29,509 nt of DNA from positions 1 to 29,509 of the forward strand of contig DATAOP010000100.1 in assembly GCA_036265675.1 (NCBI GenBank). Reading direction: 5' to 3'. The notes beneath the pieces are model-generated. The model was not told the origin of the DNA, ran no database searches, and saw nothing but the letters and a program-made list of their open reading frames with translations. Shown one piece after another: positions 21,156 to 28,621 of the stretch (position 1 is its first letter; every line of letters starts with the position of its first letter). This DNA comes from VRUE01 sp036265675 (lineage in GTDB: Bacteria > Actinomycetota > Thermoleophilia > Solirubrobacterales > 70-9). A program made the position numbers and the translations under genes.

Positions 21156-22814
21156 ATGCGAAAGGGCCTGGGAGAGATCGCGTCGGTCCTCGGCGCGCTG
21201 GCCGTCGACTTCGGCAACCGCGACCTCGGCCTGCTCGGGATCGCGAGGGTTGGGGTCTCGTTCGCCATGTGGTCGTTCGCGATCTCGCTCGGCGTCTACG
21301 GGTTCGACCACGGAGGGGCGACCGCGGTCGGCATCGTCGCCCTGGTCCGCCTCGCACCCGGGGCTGTGGCGTCGCCGTTCGCCGGACTGCTCAGCGACCG
21401 GTTCTCACGCCGCGCGGTCCTGATCGGCAGCGGAATCGCGATCACCGCCGTGCTGGCCGCCGCCGCGGCGGTCGCCGCGGCCGGCGCCCCCGCCGGCCTG
21501 ATCCTCGCCCTCGCCGGGCTGTTCACGGTCGCGGTCAGCGGCTACGCCCCGGCCGAGGCGGCGATGCTGCCGCTGCTCGCCAAGACCCCGCAGGAGCTCT
21601 CCGCGGCCAACGTCACCCACAGCACGATGGAGAACATCGGCTTCCTTCTCGCCGCCCTGGTCACCGGCGTGGTCCTCGTTCTCGCCTCGCCTGCGGTGGT
21701 GTTCGCGGCCGCGGCCGCGGTGGCGCTGCTCAACGTCGTCCTGATCACGGCGATCACCCCCGACCGGCGCCCCGACTACGCGCCGCTCGACGACGAGCTG
21801 ACCGGAATCGTCAACGAAACGACGCTCGGGTTCCGCACCCTGCTCAGCCATCCGGCCCTGAGGCTGTGCGCGGCGGTGATCCTGATGCTGGTCTTCTTCG
21901 AGGGCCTGGCGGACGTTCTGATCGTGATCCTCGCGCTCGAGCTGCTGCATCTGAGCCACGGCAGCGTCGGCTTCCTCAATGCCGCCTGGGGGATCGGGGC
22001 GCTGATCGCCGCCGCCGGCCTCGCCCTCCTGCTCCAGCGCGGCCGGCTCGTCGCCGCCCTGGTCGGCGGCAGCCTCGTGATCGGCGCCGCCGCCGCCCTG
22101 CCCGGCGCCTGGACGGTCCCGTTCGCGGCCTATCTCGGCTGGCTCGGGATCGGCTTCGGCTACACGTTCATCGAGGTCGCCTCGAAAACACTGCTCCAGC
22201 GTCTCGGCTCCGACGAGACCCTCGGCAGGGTGATCGGCTCGCTCGAATCGGGACGGTTGGCGGCGATGGCGCTCGGCTCGATCGGCGCCTCGGCCGCCGT
22301 CGCCCTGTTCGGGACCGAGGGGGCTCTGTTCGTGCTCGCGGGGCTGATGCCGGTCTTCGTCCTTCTCTGCTGGACCAGCCTGCGCGCGCACGAGGTCGGC
22401 GCCCCGGTCGCCGAGGCCTTCTTCAGCCTCCTGCGCGGCAACTCGATCTTCGAGCCGCTTCCGATCGCGACCCTCGAACGCCTCAGCCGCGACCTGGTCC
22501 CGGTCACCGCCGCCGCCGGCGAGGAGGTGATCACCCAGGGCGAGCAGGGCGACAGCTTCTACCTGATCGAGGAGGGGGAGGTCGAGGTGTTCGAAAACGG
22601 CGACTTCCGCCGCAACGAGGGGCCGGGAGAGTCGTTCGGCGAGATCGCCCTCCTGCGCGACGTGCCGCGCACCGCGACTGTCCGCGCGACCGAGCCGACC
22701 CGGCTCCTGAGGCTGGGACGCGACCAGTTCATCGGCGCCGTCACCGGCCACCGCCGCAGCCGGCACCTCGCCCACGGCGTCGTCGACGCCCGCTGGCAGC
22801 CGGCGACCGACTGA
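21156..22814 (+). CDS. MFS transporter fused to a cyclic-nucleotide-binding domain
   Basis: 552 aa. Residues about 15-415 form an MFS_3/EntS-like transporter with ten to twelve helices (SPFAGLLSDRFSRRAVLIGS is the MFS loop 2-3 signature). Residues about 430-530 are a cNMP-binding domain: ITQGEQGDSFYLIEEGEVEVF, then GPGESFGEIALLRDVPRTAT, which is the phosphate-binding cassette (FGE-I-ALL-x-PRTAT) with the Glu and Arg that contact ribose and phosphate. The cassette looks intact, so cAMP or cGMP gating or regulation is plausible. ATG 21156 follows TATGTT by 9 nt. It faces the CHASE2-cyclase operon, whose product could supply its ligand. Confidence 0.9.
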   Translation: MRKGLGEIASVLGALAVDFGNRDLGLLGIARVGVSFAMWSFAISLGVYGFDHGGATAVGIVALVRLAPGAVASPFAGLLSDRFSRRAVLIGSGIAITAVLAAAAAVAAAGAPAGLILALAGLFTVAVSGYAPAEAAMLPLLAKTPQELSAANVTHSTMENIGFLLAALVTGVVLVLASPAVVFAAAAAVALLNVVLITAITPDRRPDYAPLDDELTGIVNETTLGFRTLLSHPALRLCAAVILMLVFFEGLADVLIVILALELLHLSHGSVGFLNAAWGIGALIAAAGLALLLQRGRLVAALVGGSLVIGAAAALPGAWTVPFAAYLGWLGIGFGYTFIEVASKTLLQRLGSDETLGRVIGSLESGRLAAMALGSIGASAAVALFGTEGALFVLAGLMPVFVLLCWTSLRAHEVGAPVAEAFFSLLRGNSIFEPLPIATLERLSRDLVPVTAAAGEEVITQGEQGDSFYLIEEGEVEVFENGDFRRNEGPGESFGEIALLRDVPRTATVRATEPTRLLRLGRDQFIGAVTGHRRSRHLAHGVVDARWQPATD

Positions 22815-22819
22815 GCCGC

Positions 22820-23215
22820 TCAGGCGACGGTCAGCAGCGCCAGCAGGAACAGGGCGATGAAGTGACCGCTCTGGTCGACCGCCAGCCGCAGTCCCGCCGG
22901 TGCATCGTCGCCGACCCCCTTGACGCTCCTCATGTAGGCGTCGAGCAGCCGGCCGTCGTCCTGGATCAGGTGCGGGATCGCGATCAGGGCGCCGACCCCG
23001 ACCGCCCAGCCGGCGCCGATTTCGAAGCCGATCCAGATCAGGGCCGGGATGAAGGCCGCGGTGTAGGTGAGGGTGTGGGAGAGGAGGGCCCGCCGCGAAT
23101 CGGGGTCGGGGCCGAGCCCGCCGATCTTGTGGGTCGCCTGCCAGTTGGTCTGCAGCAAGAAGTCGCCGACCAGGTGGCTGATCACGAAGACGGCGAAGAC
23201 CTCGACCCAGAGCAC
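22820..23215 (-). CDS. DUF3307-family membrane protein
   Basis: 131 aa. ISHLVGDFLLQTNWQATHK near the N-terminus is the DUF3307 hallmark, followed by three more hydrophobic segments and HLIQDD. Family function is unknown. The GTG start at 23215 is 19 bp after the cyclase gene stop, so it is probably the third gene of that operon, although TACGGT 9 nt upstream could give it a separate start. It ends 5 bp from the convergent MFS-CNB gene. Confidence 0.82.
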   Translation of the reverse strand: MLWVEVFAVFVISHLVGDFLLQTNWQATHKIGGLGPDPDSRRALLSHTLTYTAAFIPALIWIGFEIGAGWAVGVGALIAIPHLIQDDGRLLDAYMRSVKGVGDDAPAGLRLAVDQSGHFIALFLLALLTVA

Positions 23216-23234
23216 GATCGCGGGACCGTATCGC

Positions 23235-25001
23235 CTAATTCCCGGCCCCAGCCGGCTTGCCGTTGCGGAGCGACCAGACCTGCAGCGGCATCTCGCGGCC
23301 GCGCACCTCGAGCTCGCCGACGCTGATCAGCTCGGGCTCGGCGCTCATCCGCGCCTCCTTCGTCGAGTCGGCGATGAAGATCGAGTGCTCGGTCCCTTTC
23401 GTCATACCCTCGAGCCGCGAGGCGGTGTTGGTCGTATCGCCGATCGTCGTGTATTCGCGGCGCCGCTCGGAGCCGACCTGGCCCGACATCACCTCGCCCG
23501 AGTTGAGCCCGATCCCCATCTGGAAGCCGTCGCCGTGGCCGGAGCTCTGCATCCACTTGCAGAACGCGGGCAGCCGCACATCGAGCATCTCCTGGGCGGC
23601 GGCGATCGCCCGGTCGGCGTGGTCGGGCTGCTCGAGCGGAGCCCCGAAGACCGCCATGATCCCGTCGCCGATGTAGGAGACGAGGGTGCCGCCGTGGTCC
23701 ATGATCGCGTCGGTCATCTCGCCGAGATAGACGTTCAGGACCTCGACGACCTCGCCCGGCTCGCGCGACTCCGAGTAGCTGGTGAAGCCGCGCAGGTCGC
23801 TGAAGAGGACGGTCGATTCGCGCCGCACGCCGCCGAGCTGGAGCTCGCCTTCGCCCTCGGAGAGGACCTGGTCGACGACGTCCTCGGGGACGAAGCGGGA
23901 GAAGGTGAACCGGACCCGCTGGCGTTCGAAGGCGGCGAGAAGGTAGTGGACGGTGAGGGTTCCGACGGCGCCGACGACCAGCGCGAGGAGCGGAATGACG
24001 ACGGCGATGATCCAGCCCGAGTTGAAGGCGAGCTGGGCGGCGGAGACGAATATGAGGCCGGCGCCGAGCGAGACGATGAACGCCATCACCGGCCGCATCA
24101 GGTACCCGGTGACCGGGCCGATCGCGGCGAGAACGAGGATCAGGACGATGTTGAGCCAGCCCGGGACGGAGCGCAGCGGGACGCCGTCGAGCACGGTCGC
24201 GATCGCGTTCGCCTGGACCTCGGCGCCCGCCATCAGTTCGCCGCCGTAGGGGGTCTGCTTGACGTCCTGGAGGACCGGCGAGGTGGCGCCGACGACGACG
24301 ATCTTGCCCCTCAGCAGGTCGGGATTCACCCTGCCGTAGAGGACGTCGACGTAGGAGTAGGTCGGGATCGTCTTCGGCGGCCCCGCGTAGTCGATCCAGG
24401 CGCCGCCGCCGGGGGCGTCGAAGCCGTCGTCTTCGATGAATTCGCCCCTCGCCGTTTCGGCCGCGGCGACCGCGAAGCTTTCGAGGTTCTGGAGCGCATA
24501 GGGGTAGCGCCTGATGGTGCCGTCGGAGTCGGGAATGTAGATCGTGTTGCCGGCGCGAGCGCCGATCCGGCGCAGCACCGCGTTGCCGCCGAATATGGAG
24601 TGCTTGCCCTGCGGGCTGACTTCGGTCGTCGCGAGGACGACGTCGCCGGCCCGCTGCACCGCTTCGATCAGGTCGTTGTCTTCGCGTGGGTTGCTCGGCG
24701 TCGTGAACTGGATGTCGTAGGCGATCACCCTGGCGCCGTCTTCGACCAGGCGATCGATCAGCCGCGCGTGGAACCGGCGCGGGAAGGGCCAGCGCAGGTC
24801 CAGTTCGCTGAAGGTGTTGTCGTCGATCCCGACGACGGCGACCTGGGGCGGCACTTCCTGGTCGCCGCGGACCGAGAACCGGGTGTCGACGCTGCCCAGT
24901 TCGAGGCCGTGCAGGAGGCTCGCCGCGTAGCAGCCGATGCCGATCGCGGCTGCGACGGCAGCGACCGCCGCGAAGGCAACAACTCCCCGGCGCGAAGACA
25001 T
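23235..25001 (-). CDS. CHASE2-domain class III adenylate/guanylate cyclase
   Basis: 588 aa receptor cyclase. One N-terminal helix (about 8-28), an extracytoplasmic CHASE2 sensor (about 35-270, with YDIQFTTPSNPREDNDLIEA and GKIVVVGATSP), three helices (about 281-355), then the cyclase (about 395-575). Metal-binding Asp402 (FSDLRGFT) and Asp446 (YIGDGIMAVFG) are present, as are transition-state Asn525 and Arg529 (NTASR) and Thr518 of the purine pair. The Lys that normally pairs with Thr is Ser442, so substrate choice is uncertain. Only 3 bp separate it from the upstream surface-protein gene, so they form an operon. cNMP made here could reach the CNB-containing MFS protein encoded nearby. Confidence 0.93.
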   Translation of the reverse strand: MSSRRGVVAFAAVAAVAAAIGIGCYAASLLHGLELGSVDTRFSVRGDQEVPPQVAVVGIDDNTFSELDLRWPFPRRFHARLIDRLVEDGARVIAYDIQFTTPSNPREDNDLIEAVQRAGDVVLATTEVSPQGKHSIFGGNAVLRRIGARAGNTIYIPDSDGTIRRYPYALQNLESFAVAAAETARGEFIEDDGFDAPGGGAWIDYAGPPKTIPTYSYVDVLYGRVNPDLLRGKIVVVGATSPVLQDVKQTPYGGELMAGAEVQANAIATVLDGVPLRSVPGWLNIVLILVLAAIGPVTGYLMRPVMAFIVSLGAGLIFVSAAQLAFNSGWIIAVVIPLLALVVGAVGTLTVHYLLAAFERQRVRFTFSRFVPEDVVDQVLSEGEGELQLGGVRRESTVLFSDLRGFTSYSESREPGEVVEVLNVYLGEMTDAIMDHGGTLVSYIGDGIMAVFGAPLEQPDHADRAIAAAQEMLDVRLPAFCKWMQSSGHGDGFQMGIGLNSGEVMSGQVGSERRREYTTIGDTTNTASRLEGMTKGTEHSIFIADSTKEARMSAEPELISVGELEVRGREMPLQVWSLRNGKPAGAGN

Positions 25002-25004
25002 TGA

Positions 25005-27080
25005 CTAGCGGAGGCGGAGGAAGGGCGCTTTCGCGACGTAGCGCTTGCCTGGCGTGATGGTCACCGAGGTCCCCTTGATGAAGTCACGGACCTTGACCCT
25101 ACCTTCCTTGACTTCGAAGACCGAGGAGAGGTCGCAGCGGTCGGTGACAAGCCAGGTCGTGCCGAGGACGGACGCCGAGCCGTAGTTGCCGACGGTCTTG
25201 AAGTGGCCGCTGCCGGCGCCCCAGAGCTTGCGGCCGCCGCCGCGCCTGGCGCTGGCCCTGGCCCTCTTGCTCCTCTTGCCGCCGCGCTTCTCGCACCGCA
25301 GCCGCCCGGCGAGGGTCGCGACCGCATCCTGTTCGTCGCCCGGGTTCTGGTCGATCTGGAAGGTCCCGCCCCAGAAGTAGGCCGACTGGGTGGCGCCGCT
25401 GCTGCCTCGCGATGCGGTCAGGGCGACGGTGCCGCTGTCGGTGTCGAGCTCGCAGCCGACCGGGATCTGTTTGGGGGACACGAGCCTGGTGAAGTCCTGG
25501 TCGCCGGGGCATTTGACCCTGACCAAGCCGTTGGCGGGGTCGACGTTGACGCTCTGCCCGGCGACGGGCGGGGGGAGGCCCGGTCCCGGCTGGGTCCTCA
25601 GTGCCAGGACCGAGCTCTGGACCGGATTCGTCGCGAGCTCGTTGGTGGCGACGACGCGGAAGGCGTAGAGCGTGTCGGGGGTGAGGCCGGCGATGTTGGC
25701 GCTGAGGCCCCTCTGGGTCACCGCGGCGGCGATCGTCGTCGCCGGCGTGTGGGTGGCGCTCTGCGGCGAGGCGGCGGGCCAGTATTCGAACCAGGCCTGC
25801 GCCGGGAGGTTGCGCGGATTGATCTTGGCGCTGAGCGTGGCCGAGTTCGGGGTGATCCCCTGGGCCGGGTCGGCGCCGAGGACCGGCGTCCCGACGACCT
25901 CGAGCGAGACGGCCTGGGAGCTGTCGCCGGTGACTCCATTGGTGGCGGTCACGGTGAAGTTGAAGTTCCCGGCGGCGGTGGGGGATCCGGCCAGCTGCCC
26001 GTCATCGGTCAGTTCGAGCCCGCCGGGCAGCATCCCGGCGCTGACCTGGAAATCCGGCCCCGGTGCCTGGCCGGTGGTCTGGAAGCTGTAGGCGTAGGAG
26101 TTGCCGATCACGCCGCGCGGCAGCTCGGCCGCCGCCATCACCGGCTGCGACTGCCCGCGCGAGTTGTCGCCCCAGCAGACGACCTCACCGGTTGTTCGCA
26201 CCGCACATGTGTGCGAGCCGCCGGCCGAGACCGACTCGAATTCCCCGGTCGGGACTTCGTCGAGCTGACCGTGCGAGTCGTCGCCCCAGCAGGCGAGGGT
26301 GCCGTCGGTGCGGATCGCGCAGGTGTGGGCACCCCCCGCCGATACCGAGCGGAAGTCGCCGCTCGGGATCCCGTGGAGCTGGCCCTCCGAGTTGTCCCCC
26401 CAGCAGACCAGGCTGCCGCTGGCGCGAATCGCGCAGGAATGGGCGCCGCCTGAGGAGACGGCTAGGAAGTGGTGCACGTGGTTCCTCTCATGGCCCTCGC
26501 CGACGCCGGAGTAGTCATGGTCGTCGAGCGAGCTCGGGGCGTCGCTCACCTGGCCATGGGAGTCATCGCCCCAGCAGAGGAGGATCTCGTCCTGGCGGAT
26601 CGCGCAGGTGTGGGCGCCTCCGGCCGAGACCGAGAGGAAGTCGCCGGCGGGGACTTCGTCGAGCTGCCCGGTGGAGTCGTCGCCCCAGCAGACGAGGCTG
26701 CCGTCGCTGCGGATCGCGCAGGTGTGCTTGCCGCCGGCCGAGACCGAGAGGAAGTCGCCGCCGGGGACTTCGTCGAGCTGCCCGGCGGAGTCGTCGCCCC
26801 AGCAGGCGAGGGTGGCGTCGACGGCGATCGCGCAGGTGTGAGTGCCGCCGGCCGAGAGCGAGACGAACTGGCCGCTCGGGATCCCGTCGAGCTGGCCCGC
26901 CGAGTCGTCTCCCCAGCAGGCGAGCGTGCCGCCGGCGCCGATCGCACAGCTATGCGTCCCGCCGGCGGAGACGGTGGGGGTCGACAGCTGGGCCGGGGCG
27001 CTGGAGGAGAACGGCAGCGCGACGAGGAGCGCGGCCGAGATCAACAGCGAGAGGAAAAGGCGTCGTCCCGTACGGCTCAA
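25005..27080 (-). CDS. Exported RCC1-propeller/Ig/Fn3/FecR-like surface protein
   Basis: 691 aa. Signal peptide (1-30); seven RCC1-type repeats (about 33-314), each like SAGGxHTCAIRxDGxLxCWGDDSxGQL with two Cys, making a full seven-bladed propeller; a putative Ig (He_PIG-like) domain (about 318-398, GNSYAYSFQTTGQAPG); an Fn3-like domain (about 400-497); a linker; and a FecR-like C-terminus (about 590-691, ASVLGTTWLVTDRC and VKEGRVKVRDF). Repeat 4 carries a His/Asp-rich insertion. TTG 27080 is the only usable start. Encoded directly upstream of the CHASE2 cyclase, it may be a ligand-binding partner at the cell surface; this is inference from operon structure. Confidence 0.82.
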   Translation of the reverse strand: MSRTGRRLFLSLLISAALLVALPFSSSAPAQLSTPTVSAGGTHSCAIGAGGTLACWGDDSAGQLDGIPSGQFVSLSAGGTHTCAIAVDATLACWGDDSAGQLDEVPGGDFLSVSAGGKHTCAIRSDGSLVCWGDDSTGQLDEVPAGDFLSVSAGGAHTCAIRQDEILLCWGDDSHGQVSDAPSSLDDHDYSGVGEGHERNHVHHFLAVSSGGAHSCAIRASGSLVCWGDNSEGQLHGIPSGDFRSVSAGGAHTCAIRTDGTLACWGDDSHGQLDEVPTGEFESVSAGGSHTCAVRTTGEVVCWGDNSRGQSQPVMAAAELPRGVIGNSYAYSFQTTGQAPGPDFQVSAGMLPGGLELTDDGQLAGSPTAAGNFNFTVTATNGVTGDSSQAVSLEVVGTPVLGADPAQGITPNSATLSAKINPRNLPAQAWFEYWPAASPQSATHTPATTIAAAVTQRGLSANIAGLTPDTLYAFRVVATNELATNPVQSSVLALRTQPGPGLPPPVAGQSVNVDPANGLVRVKCPGDQDFTRLVSPKQIPVGCELDTDSGTVALTASRGSSGATQSAYFWGGTFQIDQNPGDEQDAVATLAGRLRCEKRGGKRSKRARASARRGGGRKLWGAGSGHFKTVGNYGSASVLGTTWLVTDRCDLSSVFEVKEGRVKVRDFIKGTSVTITPGKRYVAKAPFLRLR
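26139..26984 (-). repeat. Seven RCC1-type repeats within the surface protein gene
   Basis: Seven units of about 114 bp encode the propeller blades; the fourth is extended by about 60 bp (26469-26528). Copies are clearly related but diverged at DNA level. Confidence 0.85.
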
Positions 27081-27118
27081 TCCATCAATCCAGGGCGGTC
27101 ACTCCGCTCCATCGGACG

Positions 27119-27124
27119 ACCTTA
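27119..27124 (-). promoter_or_regulatory. Candidate -10 TAAGGT for the surface protein-cyclase operon
   Basis: TAAGGT on the minus strand would start transcription about 30 nt before TTG 27080. No good -35 at 17 bp is seen, so this is tentative. Confidence 0.3.
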
Positions 27125-27183
27125 CCAACCAATGGAACAGAGTCTTTCATCAATTTTGGGAGTCTTGACGCTTCTGCTATACA

Positions 27184-27197
27184 CGAACATACGTTCG
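27184..27197. promoter_or_regulatory. LexA/SOS box CGAACATACGTTCG
   Basis: A perfect GAAC-N4-GTTC dyad with flanking C/G matches the Gram-positive/actinobacterial LexA box. It ends 1 bp before the imuB ATG. A TTGACG -35-like hexamer at 27165-27170 places the box over the promoter, so LexA binding would block the mutasome operon until DNA damage. Confidence 0.88.
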
Positions 27198-27198
27198 T

Positions 27199-28377
27199 AT
27201 GGTCACCTGCGTCCGCATTCCCCGCTTCTCGCTTCGGGTCGCCTCTGGCCCGGATCGGCTCGACGAGCCGGTCGCGCTCGCTCCCCTTCCCGGCGGCCGG
27301 CAGGCGGTGGGGGAGGTGTCGGCCGCCGCCGAGGCCGACGGCGTCGAGGCGGGGATGCCCCTCGGGGAGGCGCTCGCCCGCTGTCCCTCGCTGCGGCTGC
27401 TCCCATCCGACCCGGTCGGAGTCGCCGAGCGCTGGGACCGGCTGCTGGAGGGGCTCGAGGGGATCGGCGCCGCGGTCGAGTCCGAGCGGCCCGGCGAGGC
27501 CTTCTTCGAGGTCGACGGGCTGCTCGGCATCCACGGCGGCGCGCTCGAGGGCGTGGTCGTGGCGGCGAGGAGGGCGGCGCGGGCGCCGGTCCGGATCGGT
27601 GTCGCCCCCAACCGCTTCGCCTCCCTGCTCGCCGCCGGGCGCGAGGCGGTGGTCGCATCCCACGCGCTCGGTGGGTTCCTCGCTCCGCAGCCGGTCGCGA
27701 CGCTGGCCGCCGGGCTCGGCCCGGCGGACCAGGGGCGGGAGCTGATCGGGGCGCTGCGGCGACTCGGGCTCGGCACCCTCGGCAGGCTGGCGGAGCTGGC
27801 CCCGGACCAGGTCGCCGATCGCTTCGGGGCCCTCGGCCAGCGGGCCCTGCGCCTCGCCCGCGGCGAGGACACCCCGCTGCGGCCGCGCAGGCCGCGCGAG
27901 GAGCTGGTCGCGGAAATCGAGCTGCCGGAGGGGGCCGCGGGGTCGCAGCTCGGTCGCGCCCTCGAGCTGCTGGTCGACCGCCTGCTCGCGGACCGGAAGC
28001 GGCGCGAGAGGACCCTGCTCGCGCTGCGCCTCTCGGCGCGCCTCGACAGCGGCGGCAGCTGGAGCGTCGAGCAGGGGCTTGGCCGGCCGACCGCGTCGGC
28101 GCGGGCGATCTCCTCGCTGCTCTCGCCTCGGCTCGAGAGCCTGCCCGAGCCGGCGGGCTCCCTGCGGTTGCGGGCGCTCGCCCTCGGGCCGCGGGCCGCC
28201 GACCAGCTCGAGCTGGCGCTCGGCGGCCGCGAGCCACGGCGCGGCCGGCTCGCGGCGGCGGTGCGGGAGGTGCGGGCGGCGGCGGGCGCCGAGGCGCTGC
28301 TGAAGGCGATCGACGTCGATCCCGGCTCCCGCGTCCCTGAGCGGCGCGCCCTCCTGACCCCGATCCCGGAACCGTGA
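27199..28377 (+). CDS. imuB: ImuB-type catalytically inactive Y-family polymerase homologue
   Basis: 392 aa. The start VTCVRIPRFSLRV aligns with the Y-family N-terminus but lacks the catalytic DMDxFF acidic motif, and FFEVDGL replaces the SxDE motif. ImuB is the non-catalytic adaptor that links DnaE2 to the sliding clamp in damage-induced mutagenesis. PVRIGVAPNRFASLLAA and LGRLAELAPDQVADRFG are the expected palm and HhH-like parts. QLELAL near residue 336 could be the beta-clamp motif. It has an SOS box at the start codon and overlaps the next gene in GTGA. No imuA is seen upstream; the neighbour is divergent. Confidence 0.88.
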   Translation: MVTCVRIPRFSLRVASGPDRLDEPVALAPLPGGRQAVGEVSAAAEADGVEAGMPLGEALARCPSLRLLPSDPVGVAERWDRLLEGLEGIGAAVESERPGEAFFEVDGLLGIHGGALEGVVVAARRAARAPVRIGVAPNRFASLLAAGREAVVASHALGGFLAPQPVATLAAGLGPADQGRELIGALRRLGLGTLGRLAELAPDQVADRFGALGQRALRLARGEDTPLRPRRPREELVAEIELPEGAAGSQLGRALELLVDRLLADRKRRERTLLALRLSARLDSGGSWSVEQGLGRPTASARAISSLLSPRLESLPEPAGSLRLRALALGPRAADQLELALGGREPRRGRLAAAVREVRAAAGAEALLKAIDVDPGSRVPERRALLTPIPEP

Positions 28378-28619
28378 GCAGGGCGCGCCGCGTCTACGCC
28401 CCGCGGAGAGCCGCGGTCGAGGCGGGCGAGGACGGCACGCCGCGGGCGCTGGCGGGGACCGCGGTCGAGGCGATCCGCGAGGAGTGGGTCGTCGAAGACC
28501 GCTGGTGGACGGCCGACCCCCTGCACCGCCACTACTACGAGCTCGCCCTCGCCGACGGCCGCAGCGCGACCGTCTTCCGCGACGTGCGCAGCGGCCGCTG
28601 GTTCCGCCAGAAGGCGTGA
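28374..28619 (+). CDS. DUF6504-family small protein of the mutasome operon
   Basis: 81 aa. Basic N-terminus, then EAIREEWVVEDRWWTADPLHRHYYELALADGRSATVFRD: a small Trp/Tyr-rich domain like the DUF6504 proteins encoded between imuB and dnaE2 in actinobacteria. Biochemical function is unknown; constant linkage to the mutasome suggests an accessory role. GTG 28374 overlaps the imuB stop, and dnaE2 begins 2 bp after its own stop, so all three are tightly coupled. Confidence 0.8.
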   Translation: MSRARRVYAPRRAAVEAGEDGTPRALAGTAVEAIREEWVVEDRWWTADPLHRHYYELALADGRSATVFRDVRSGRWFRQKA

Positions 28620-28621
28620 CC

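Noticed and set aside
26139..26984. A non-coding satellite or CRISPR-like repeat
   Set aside because: The roughly 114-bp units encode RCC1-type blades in one continuous frame.
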